DNA of 16,112 nt from an uncultured bacterium (GTDB lineage Bacteria > Bacillota > Clostridia > Lachnospirales > Lachnospiraceae). Position numbers and translations under genes: made by a program. Location of the stretch: positions 1 through 16,112 of the forward strand of contig CAMUHA010000058.1 of the NCBI GenBank assembly GCA_947088515.1, given 5' to 3'. Shown here in pieces: positions 7,092 through 13,465 of this stretch (position 1 is the stretch's first letter; the number at the start of each line of letters is the position of its first letter). The notes under the pieces were generated by a model. The model was not told the origin of the DNA. It searched no databases and worked only from the letters and a program-made list of their open reading frames with translations.

Positions 7092-7576
7092 CTCCATTCC
7101 TTCCCATCTCCCTTCGCCTTTAACCGTTCCAGCGCTTCCTCCATTTTCTGGTTTTCCATCCGTTCTCTTAGTACCGTAACGGCTGTGCTGACAACAAAAC
7201 AAATCGCAAAACATCCAAAAAACATAATCCATGACACCCACATATCTGCCGGGAACCAGTCAAAAACAAGTATATAAACCACCATAACCACAAGTATCAT
7301 AAACACCATGCCTATGCTGCGGAAAGGCATGGTCATATTTCTGATAATCACATCCGTAAAAAACAGAAATCTTAAGAAAACCACCCATACCGCCACCGAA
7401 AAAAACTGCAGCATCGTAGGCACGCTAAGTCCCTCTTTTCCCAAAGAAAACATCTTCGAGAATTCACTTGCGCCTTCTCCAAAAAGCAGGCAGAATATAT
7501 TCAGCGCTATCATGGAGAAACCAAACACCTGAAAAACCTGTCCTGCATAATCAAATATCGTTTTTCTCTCTTCCAT
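7088..7576 (-). CDS. DUF3021-like four-helix membrane protein
   Basis: A 162-residue membrane protein with four predicted helices (about 15-33, 52-74, 87-107, 112-136) and a charged, probably coiled C-terminal tail (137-162) rich in E, K and R. Size, topology and position directly after a LytTR-only regulator match DUF3021-type proteins. In streptococcal LytTR regulatory systems such as HdrRM and BrsRM, the membrane protein antagonises the regulator. The same role is inferred here, not shown. The ATG at 7576 is one base after the LytTR stop (TAATATG), and the gene ends in an ATGA overlap with the ATPase gene, so the operon is tightly coupled. A structural role in the transporter is the main alternative. 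Confidence 0.75.
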   Translation of the reverse strand: MEERKTIFDYAGQVFQVFGFSMIALNIFCLLFGEGASEFSKMFSLGKEGLSVPTMLQFFSVAVWVVFLRFLFFTDVIIRNMTMPFRSIGMVFMILVVMVVYILVFDWFPADMWVSWIMFFGCFAICFVVSTAVTVLRERMENQKMEEALERLKAKGDGKEWR

Positions 7577-7577
7577 A

Positions 7578-8021
7578 TTATATTTTTACCCCCAGCTTCT
7601 TTTTCAGTTCTTCTGCATATTGTCTGGAAACCATAATCTGTTCCCCGTTTTCCAGAGTAACTTTAATTTTCCTGTTCAAATCAGCTTTCAATGACCTGAT
7701 ATATTGCAGCTGAATCAGGCAGGATTTGCTCGCCCTGAAAAACCCATATTCAACGAGCTGTTGCTCCAGCTCATATAGTTTCAAACTGGATTCATAAACT
7801 TCATTTCCCGTATAGACAAATGTTTTCCTGTCCACTGATTCCAAATAAATCACCTTGGCAACATCCAGAAGAAAAACCTCACCCTCCTTAACCGCCATCA
7901 GTTGTTTATCCAAAATCCGTAAAGTGGCAAGCAGTTTTTCAATTTCTGGCGTCAGCTTACCGCAAGAAACCGTAATCTCTATATCTTTGACATTTTCATC
8001 TACATTGATGGTAATCTTCAA
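7578..8021 (-). CDS. LytTR-domain transcriptional regulator without receiver domain
   Basis: A 147-residue cytoplasmic DNA-binding protein. The LytTR domain covers about 45-147, including FFRASKSCLIQLQYIRSLK and the MVSRQYAEELKKKL end. There is no receiver domain, so phosphorylation does not control it. The N-terminal 45 residues (KITINVDENVKDIEI, then the LTPEIEKL helix) are typical of regulators paired with DUF3021 proteins. The start is TTG at 8021, seven bases after AAGG. The frame runs open to 8156, but that part lacks family similarity and a ribosome site. The TTG is nested in a two-codon ATGGATTGA reading frame. It is the first gene of the four-gene exporter operon and probably its regulator. 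Confidence 0.88.
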   Translation of the reverse strand: MKITINVDENVKDIEITVSCGKLTPEIEKLLATLRILDKQLMAVKEGEVFLLDVAKVIYLESVDRKTFVYTGNEVYESSLKLYELEQQLVEYGFFRASKSCLIQLQYIRSLKADLNRKIKVTLENGEQIMVSRQYAEELKKKLGVKI

Positions 8022-8105
8022 TCCATTACCTTCCCTTCTCCATAGGCACAGCAGATAATGAAGGCGGGCTATGGGATACTTAACAGTTTCATAATATATC
8101 ATAAG

Positions 8106-8143
8106 CAAAAATGCGGCAAGATACGCATACGTATGCTGCCGCA
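8106..8143 (-). terminator. Rho-independent terminator after the XRE-like gene
   Basis: TGCGGCA pairs with TGCCGCA (8112-8118 with 8137-8143), with an inner palindrome GCATACGTATGC in the loop. On the minus strand it is followed by TTTTTGCTT. It lies about 50 bases past the stop at 8192 and separates this unit from the LytTR operon. Confidence 0.8.
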
Positions 8144-8191
8144 ATTCAATCATCAAATGCCGGAATGTGACTGGTATCTGCCCATCCTCTA

Positions 8192-8527
8192 CTATATGCC
8201 CTGCTGCATTATGTTCCAGTATGATAGCAGCCGTTTCCCTGGGTTTGTACAGCCATGTGCAGACACTTGTTCCTGTTGGGGAACCAGCAGCTCCTCCATA
8301 TGAACATCCAACAGCTTAGATAACACATATAAGTGTTCTACTGATGGCAGTACCTGCCCTTTAAACCACCGGTACACCGGCTGGGGACATGACAAATTCA
8401 TCATCTTCTGAATATCCTTCACCGGATATCCATGTTGCTTTATCAGCCTTTTTAAATGGACGCCTGTCCGAACCAAATCAATCCCTGAATATAATCCCCA
8501 TTCATCCACAATCGTTTCCCCCTTCAC
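8192..8527 (-). CDS. XRE-like helix-turn-helix regulator coupled to the unknown protein
   Basis: A 111-residue cytoplasmic protein with a helix-turn-helix at about 22-80 (GVHLKRLIKQHGYPVKDIQK, then CPQPVYRWFKGQVLPSVEHL and VLSKLLDVHMEELLV). The start is GTG at 8527, overlapping the TGA of the preceding gene as GTGA. There is no clear ribosome site, so it is probably translated by reinitiation after the 559-residue protein. Residues 81-111 are a short polar tail with no recognised domain. Coupling suggests it acts on the same process as its partner, for example by controlling their common promoter near 10300. Sequence alone gives no target. Confidence 0.8.
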   Translation of the reverse strand: MKGETIVDEWGLYSGIDLVRTGVHLKRLIKQHGYPVKDIQKMMNLSCPQPVYRWFKGQVLPSVEHLYVLSKLLDVHMEELLVPQQEQVSAHGCTNPGKRLLSYWNIMQQGI

Positions 8528-10203
8528 TCCACAGGCTTATTTTTGCCTGCTGCCTTATCCCAATAATAGTCTATCGCCAGTAAACTCGTGAGCACATTCT
8601 TACAGAAATTATAGCCGCTGCTTTGATAACAGTTTACATTAAAAATCCCATAAAACCGGATAATATATATATCATCCATTACACTGTCAAAAATTCTGTC
8701 CCACACTTCCTTTGGCAAAAGCAGAAATTTACTGTTATTAATAAAAAAGTTTTCCCTCTTTATTCTGTCCCAGGCTCTGAATTCCTCAAACTCAGCTTCG
8801 GCAAAATATCGTATCATCTGGAAATTTTTTGTTAAGTCTTTATCCAACTCTGGCCGGATTGTACAGCCTTTAGAATAATTTTTTAAGTCCTTGTATGTAT
8901 TAATATGATATTTCTTTTGGCGTGTATCGGAAAGTAAATCTGTATTTTCATATCCGCTGTTTCCATAAAAGCTCCCAGCGCTGCCTTTTTTCTTTTGTGA
9001 GCGCATATCCTGCCTGAAAAAACTGTCCACATTATCGTAAAAAAGTTTCTGCAGCATTTTCCTGGCAGACTGCTCCCCATCTGCGGCAAGCAGCCGGTCA
9101 ATGGTTTCATCCACATTGCAGCGGTTTCCAAAAATTTCCCGGCAGTCAGCTCTGATTTTTTCAAGAGGATAATACGCATTCACGTTCATGTTCTCCGCCC
9201 CGCACAGCAGTCCTAAGGTTTTTTCTATAATCCCTCCAATATCGTCCACCTCTTCGCACTCCGGTATGGATGCGGCAAAGCGGGTAAAGTCTCCGGTCAC
9301 TTTATCTTTTACGTGTAATTTCGCTTCCATCACACGCCGCAGAAATTCCTCCGGATACACTCCGCAGCCATCTGGCACATTTGCCACTATTTCACATAAT
9401 CCTTTAAAAGCAAACCCCATCTCCAGATATTCCCTCATGGCACAGACAAATCCCCTCTGACCAATATGATATTTGTCAAACCTCTTTTGATAGTGCCTCC
9501 GGTATTCCTCCTCTTTAAACTCTTTTCTCAAAAAGTCACCCATGTCTTTATCCTTTGCCTCAATGGTCAGTGCATAAAAAGCCTCCAGAACCCGTTCCTT
9601 AGGCAGCGAAGATTTTTGGAGACGTTTTAGCAGCCTGTCTCTGCACCCGGTATCCGGCAGATGGACCGGCGCCGAAAGGTACTGGTTTGCCCAGCGTACT
9701 GCACGTTGGCACTGTCCGGCGGAAATACTGCCAGACACCATCGCTGCCATAGGCAGACGGTCCACAATCAGACAGGCGGCCGCCAACAGGTAAATATGAC
9801 TGTCCTGGCCATTTGTACTGCCTCCCCATATATTGATACTGCCTGCCGGAGCGCCCAATGGCTCCAGAGCATATAGTTCGTCCAGCAGAATGTCTTCTCC
9901 CTTATCTGTCCACGTTTCTTTAGACAAATAAGCCCGAATGTCTCCCAAAAGCGTAAAGTCGTCCGTATTGCAGCCAGTTAGCATGTCCCCAACACAATGC
10001 CAGCCATCCGCCCCCGTTCCAAACAAATTTTCCCTGTTCTTTGTTCTTTCTGCATAATCGTACTGCAGTCCGTTCCTCTCAACCTCCACCCGGTCCATAA
10101 ATTCATAGGCTTCAACCAACTGCAGTGTTTCTTTATATACACTTTTCCACCTGTCCGGATGAATACGTGACGGAATAATTTTTAAATCAATAACAATTCC
10201 CAT
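8524..10203 (-). CDS. Protein of unknown function, 559 residues
   Basis: I do not recognise a characterised family. The protein is hydrophilic, with no signal peptide or convincing membrane helix, so it should be cytoplasmic. Visible landmarks are a clean start (MGIVIDLKIIPSRIHPDRWK), an aromatic/acidic N-terminal region, a GQCQRAVRWANQYL segment (163-176) followed by PVHLPD, a charged middle (200-300), a basic linker (400-410, SQKKKG) and an aromatic C-terminal part (FFINNSKFLLLP, IRFYGIFNVNCYQSSGYNFC). The segment around 160-185 looks like a conserved core. The ATG at 10203 follows AAGGGAG six bases away. Length and steady codon use argue for a real gene. It overlaps the XRE-like gene by four bases and has its own promoter candidate. 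No enzymatic motif (Walker, HD, nuclease, protease) was found. Confidence 0.85.
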   Translation of the reverse strand: MGIVIDLKIIPSRIHPDRWKSVYKETLQLVEAYEFMDRVEVERNGLQYDYAERTKNRENLFGTGADGWHCVGDMLTGCNTDDFTLLGDIRAYLSKETWTDKGEDILLDELYALEPLGAPAGSINIWGGSTNGQDSHIYLLAAACLIVDRLPMAAMVSGSISAGQCQRAVRWANQYLSAPVHLPDTGCRDRLLKRLQKSSLPKERVLEAFYALTIEAKDKDMGDFLRKEFKEEEYRRHYQKRFDKYHIGQRGFVCAMREYLEMGFAFKGLCEIVANVPDGCGVYPEEFLRRVMEAKLHVKDKVTGDFTRFAASIPECEEVDDIGGIIEKTLGLLCGAENMNVNAYYPLEKIRADCREIFGNRCNVDETIDRLLAADGEQSARKMLQKLFYDNVDSFFRQDMRSQKKKGSAGSFYGNSGYENTDLLSDTRQKKYHINTYKDLKNYSKGCTIRPELDKDLTKNFQMIRYFAEAEFEEFRAWDRIKRENFFINNSKFLLLPKEVWDRIFDSVMDDIYIIRFYGIFNVNCYQSSGYNFCKNVLTSLLAIDYYWDKAAGKNKPVE

Positions 10204-10283
10204 CGATTTCTCCCTTTACACATATCGCTTGCAGCAAAAGATACTTGTTTCTCTTAAAAGCTTATTATCAGACAATAGTTCCC

Positions 10284-10312
10284 CTTATACTTACAGCTTA
10301 CTATGCTGGAAA
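10284..10312 (-). promoter_or_regulatory. Candidate promoter for the unknown-protein/XRE unit
   Basis: On the minus strand TTTCCA (10307-10312) lies 17 bases before TATAAG (10284-10289). This is 4/6 and 5/6 of consensus, about 80 bases upstream of the start codon. The -35 box lies within one copy of a 33-base-spaced direct repeat, which could bind a regulator. Confidence 0.35.
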
Positions 10313-10352
10313 GGTTTTGTCATTAGACATATAGTCCAGCGGAAAGGATTTT
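10308..10352. repeat. Direct repeat of GGAAAGG spaced by 33 bases
   Basis: GGAAAGGTTTT (from 10308) and GGAAAGGATTTT (from 10341) repeat with starts 33 bases apart, three helical turns. GCTGGA (10305-10310) and TCCAGC (10335-10340) form an inverted repeat over the same segment. The arrangement sits at and upstream of the candidate -35 box, as expected for an activator or repressor site. Confidence 0.35.
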
Positions 10353-10375
10353 ATAAAAAAATACTGCGTTTTACA

Positions 10376-10426
10376 TAAAAATAAAGTGTGTAAGTTTTCA
10401 TATTTTAATCACTTACGCACTTTATT
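10376..10426 (-). terminator. Rho-independent terminator after rtcB
   Basis: Sixteen-base arms (10380-10395 and 10411-10426) pair with a single G-U, closing a 15-base loop. On the minus strand the stem runs into TTTATTTTTATG. It lies 18 bases past the rtcB stop. Confidence 0.8.
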
Positions 10427-10443
10427 TAATACCATACAAAATT

Positions 10444-11646
10444 TCAGTCAGCCGCCTTAAAATTATACAGAGGCTTCATTATGTCAATCACTTCCACAGA
10501 CTCCCTGATCACATCAATGATATCTGCCAGGGACTTGTATGCCATGGGAGCTTCATCCAGTGTTTTTTCGTTTACGGAAGTAGTGTAAATCCCCTCCATC
10601 ATATTCTGATACTCTTCCATGCTTAAAACACTTTTTGCCTTTGTTCTTGACATCAGCCTGCCTGCGCCATGAGGGGCCGAAAAATTCCATTCAGGATTCC
10701 CAAGGCCCTTTGCCAGCACACTTCCATCCTTCATATTGATGGGTATCAGCGCCTTTTCCCCCTTATGGGCGGAAATAGCGCCTTTTCGTAATATCATTTC
10801 TTCCGTATCAATATAATTGTGAATGGTATGAAAAGCCTCACCGCCCTCCAGCCCTGTCCGCATAAGCAGTATCTCCGCAATTTTCTCCCGGTTACGTTTT
10901 GCAAATTCCTGACAAATTTCCACATCGTGAAGATAATCTTCCAGATAAGAACCATATAAAAAACACAAATCTTCCGGTATAGTGGATTCCCTTTTGTCCC
11001 ATGCAATGGCTTTTAATGCCTCCTGAATCTCATTTCTTCTCCCCTGTTCCTTATAGGTCCTGATGATTTCATCCCTTTGCTGGAAATATGTCTCTTTTCC
11101 TTTGTTTAAGTCTATGGCAAGCTGCTGATAAATTTCTGCCGTCTGCTTGCCCAGATTTCTGCTGCCCGTATGGATAATCAGGTATTTGGCGCCATCCTGG
11201 GCCTGGTCCACCTCTATAAAATGATTGCCGCCCCCTAAAGTCCCAAGGCTGCGCTCCAGCCATTTGGTATTTTTCAGGCTTCTGTAACAGGCAAGCCGCT
11301 GCAGGTCAAATCTCTCCTGTCTGCCCTCCCAGATGTGCATACCGGAAGGCACAAAATGAGCGGCTTCATCCAGTTTCTCAAAATCAATATCCGCCTTACC
11401 CAGGCATACCGTATACATGCCGCAGCCAATATCCACGCCCACAATGTTGGGAACTGCCTTATCTGTTACTGTCATGGTAGTTCCAATGGTACAACCCTTT
11501 CCGGCATGGACATCCGGCATAATCCTTATCCGGCTCCCTGCCGTAAATTCATAATCACACATTCTTTTTATCTGTTCAATCGCTTCCTCTTCCACCACAT
11601 TGGCGTAGCAAAGCGCCGTATTTACTTTTCCTTTTATTTCAAACAT
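10444..11646 (-). CDS. rtcB: RNA-splicing ligase RtcB family
   Basis: GTP- and Mn-dependent RNA ligase that joins 3'-phosphate or 2',3'-cyclic-phosphate ends to 5'-hydroxyl ends; a cytoplasmic RNA-repair enzyme. The 400 residues carry the whole active site: D72 and C75 in VDIGCGM, N141/H142 in GGGNHF, H159 in IIHTGSRN, H276 in HTIHNY, and guanylated H326 in APHGAGR. It should be active. ATG 11646 has AGGAG seven bases upstream. In-frame ATGs further up (to 11703) lie in pseudogene DNA and lack ribosome sites. It is a short bacterial form, close in length to E. coli RtcB. No RtcA or RtcR is nearby. It starts 28 bases after the epimerase pseudogene and may depend on that gene's promoter. Confidence 0.95.
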   Translation of the reverse strand: MFEIKGKVNTALCYANVVEEEAIEQIKRMCDYEFTAGSRIRIMPDVHAGKGCTIGTTMTVTDKAVPNIVGVDIGCGMYTVCLGKADIDFEKLDEAAHFVPSGMHIWEGRQERFDLQRLACYRSLKNTKWLERSLGTLGGGNHFIEVDQAQDGAKYLIIHTGSRNLGKQTAEIYQQLAIDLNKGKETYFQQRDEIIRTYKEQGRRNEIQEALKAIAWDKRESTIPEDLCFLYGSYLEDYLHDVEICQEFAKRNREKIAEILLMRTGLEGGEAFHTIHNYIDTEEMILRKGAISAHKGEKALIPINMKDGSVLAKGLGNPEWNFSAPHGAGRLMSRTKAKSVLSMEEYQNMMEGIYTTSVNEKTLDEAPMAYKSLADIIDVIRESVEVIDIMKPLYNFKAAD

Positions 11647-11674
11647 CCCTGTTCTCCTGTTTTTAAGTTTCATG

Positions 11675-12372
11675 TTACCTGCGTTCCTGGCAGGACATTT
11701 CACAGGATATTTCCTGTATTACCTCCTGGTACATTTCCGCCAGACCTTTCACCGGCTGCCTGTAAAGCCACCATCTGGGCCATATCCCGGATGCGCATGG
11801 TATTTGCTTCATTCACCACATTATATGTTTCCCCGTCCCGGCCCTTTTCCAGTATGGTCAAAATGGCCCTTACTGCATCATCACAAGAGCAATAATTTCC
11901 CATGGAAATTCCCTGTGTTTTTAACACAATGTCCTGTCCTTCCAGTATCCGTTACCGTTCCATATGCTTCCATAGAAGAAAGATATACCATGCTTTTTAT
12001 GCAAAGTTCCTTCGCAAGCGCAAGCACACTGCAAGTCCCCGCGACAATGCAGTCCGCCGTTTCCACCGGGTTGGAAATCATATATGCAGAAGCTGTGGGA
12101 GATGCGCAATGTATCACATAATCCACCTGACTGTCAATGTGCTTAAGAATCTGCCTGTAATCACTATAATCCGTTTCTATAAATTCAATATCTGAAAGCT
12201 CCCTGTCTGAAAAGGATGCCGGCATTTTATTTCTGTCCCTTCCAAGACCAATAATCCGGATGTCCTTATGGCAGTCCAAATTGCCGGATAACAAATCTTT
12301 TGCAAGCTTCCTTCCAATAAAACCGGTAATTCCAGTTATCAAATATACCCTTTTTTCATATTCCCGCCCCAT
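11675..12372 (-). pseudogene. NAD-dependent sugar-nucleotide epimerase/dehydratase, two internal deletions
   Basis: Remnant of a short-chain epimerase of the extended family, usually about 320 residues. Piece one (12372 to about 11945) has the nucleotide motif TGITGFIG, residues 13-20, and runs to YLSSMEAYGTVTDTGR. It then joins, in a different frame, piece two (about 11940-11760), which reads GQDIVLKTQGISMGNYCSCD and on to MRIRDMAQMVA. Piece three (about 11755-11675), in the third frame, reads PVKGLAEMYQEVIQEIS to a TAA at 11675, resembling the family C-terminus. The Tyr-x3-Lys catalytic motif is gone. Two deletions, each shifting the frame, explain the pattern. The promoter and ribosome site remain, so it may still be transcribed into rtcB. 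Piece three is the least certain part. Confidence 0.8.
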
Positions 12373-12425
12373 AACATTCCGCCTTTATTACTATATTAAT
12401 TTCTTATGCCGACCTTTATGTTTTC

Positions 12426-12454
12426 ATTATATATAATATCATTATTTGTTTCAA
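12426..12454 (-). promoter_or_regulatory. Strong sigma-A promoter upstream of the epimerase pseudogene
   Basis: TTGAAA (12449-12454) lies 17 bases before a perfect TATAAT (12426-12431) on the minus strand, about 55 bases before the pseudogene start. It is the best minus-strand promoter in the window and probably transcribes through the pseudogene into rtcB, since no terminator is seen between them. Confidence 0.65.
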
Positions 12455-12531
12455 GCATACTCATAATATAAACCCATATCAGTGAATCCACTATTTTGCC
12501 TGCTTTTCTAAAATAAAATTTTTCTCCGGCC

Positions 12532-13143
12532 TTATCTATATCCACACTCTTCTCTGCGTTTATTCGCCTTCCTGTAAAAAGAGGTAATTGGCATTCCGCA
12601 CAATTCTGCAGCTTCTCTTCCCCCAATTTCTCCCACCACCCACCGGTTATAAATCTGTACAAAGTTATCTGGCAGCGGTACCTGCGGCCTCCCAAACTGT
12701 ACGCCCCGGTCTTTGGCCGCATCAATTCCCTCCCTCTGCCGTTGTCTGATATTTTTTCTCTCATTTTCCGCCACAAAAGAAAGCACCTGCAGCACAATAT
12801 CACTTAAAAAAGTCCCCATCAGGTCCTTTCCTCTTCTTGTATCCAAAAGCGGCATATCAATTACCACGATATCAATTTTCTTTTCTTTAGTAAGAAGCCG
12901 CCACTGTTCCAGCACCTCCTCATAGTTTCTCCCCAACCGGTCAATACTTTTGATATAAAGCAAATCGTCCTGTCTCAGCTTTTTTAAAAGCTGCCTGTAC
13001 ATAGGGCGGTTAAAATCCTTACCCGACTGCTTGTCCATGTAAATATTCTTTTCCGGCACTTGTACCTCATTTAGGGCAACCATCTGCCTGTCCTCATTCT
13101 GTTCCCTTGTGCTGATACGCACATAACCATATACATTTCCCAT
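12532..13143 (-). CDS. Serine recombinase (resolvase/invertase family)
   Basis: Site-specific DNA recombinase of 203 residues. The catalytic domain (1-135) has nucleophile S11 in YVRISTREQ, with R9, R69 and R72 in SIDRLGRN matching the resolvase active site, then the long E helix (AENERKNIRQRQREGI). A C-terminal helix-turn-helix covers about 158-195 (GREAAELCGMPITSFYRKA). All key residues are present, so it should be active. The ATG at 13143 has a perfect AGGAGG six bases upstream. It stands alone, with decayed genes on both sides and no transposase, so it may be a domesticated resolvase or invertase. A res-like or invertible site could lie in 13144-13310, but subsite repeats were not clear. 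Confidence 0.93.
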   Translation of the reverse strand: MGNVYGYVRISTREQNEDRQMVALNEVQVPEKNIYMDKQSGKDFNRPMYRQLLKKLRQDDLLYIKSIDRLGRNYEEVLEQWRLLTKEKKIDIVVIDMPLLDTRRGKDLMGTFLSDIVLQVLSFVAENERKNIRQRQREGIDAAKDRGVQFGRPQVPLPDNFVQIYNRWVVGEIGGREAAELCGMPITSFYRKANKRREECGYR

Positions 13144-13230
13144 AAGTTTCCTCCTAAAGTAAAAAAGACATATTTACAGTATAATTAAAAAGCATGTTGG
13201 ATGAATACGGTTTCTCCTCTCCTGTCAGGT

Positions 13231-13285
13231 AACAGGAAAAGGCAGTATGCGCCCCATAATGGGACGTATACTGCCTTTTCCTGTT
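13231..13285. repeat. Hairpin with 25-bp arms, possible bidirectional terminator
   Basis: Arms at 13231-13255 and 13261-13285 match over 25 positions apart from one G-U and one mismatch, around the loop ATAAT. Each strand reads AAAAGGCAGTAT on one side and ATACTGCCTTTT on the other, so a U-stretch follows a GC-rich core in both directions. It lies between the ABC remnant and the recombinase. The minus-strand FtsX transcript would meet it first. A mobile-element or recombinase-site origin is an alternative. Confidence 0.6.
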
Positions 13286-13310
13286 GGATATCCAAAGTTA
13301 TATATTATAT

Positions 13311-13465
13311 TCAGTTTATAATTTTACCATCCTCTGTACGGACAGTCTGATAGAGCAGCTGTGCGGTCTCCAAATTCCCCGTTGGCTCATCTGCCAGAAT
13401 AATGTCAGGCTTCCATGCAAAATGCGGGCAATCACTGCTCGCTGCTGGCCGCCGGAATTTTCCGG
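13311..13465 (-). pseudogene. Fragment of an ABC transporter ATPase (FtsE/MacB type)
   Basis: A decayed piece directly after the permease stop codon on the same strand. It begins at the signature motif (NSGGQQRAVIARILHG). A missing base then shifts the frame into KPDIILADEPTGNLET, the Walker B and D-loop. It then jumps to VRTEDGKIIN and a TGA at 13311, which looks like the family C-terminus, so the switch-histidine part is deleted. The N-terminal Walker A half is absent. ATPases normally precede such permeases, so this may be the tail of a second, lost transporter operon. Confidence 0.75.

Noticed and set aside
7092..7241. Fifty-residue N-terminal extension of the ABC ATPase
   Set aside because: It overlaps the DUF3021 coding sequence in another frame and has no family similarity. 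The ATGA overlap at 7091 marks the start.
8022..8156. Hydrophobic N-terminal extension of the receiverless LytTR regulator
   Set aside because: It would add a membrane-like segment, but it has no ribosome site, overlaps a terminator region, and does not fit the family start.
11335..11895. Plus-strand reading frame of 186 codons
   Set aside because: It is antisense to rtcB and the epimerase pseudogene, has no ribosome site and shows no recognisable protein features.
12396..12803. Minus-strand reading frame of 135 codons inside and after the recombinase
   Set aside because: It is a frame shadow of the recombinase with low-complexity composition and no ribosome site.
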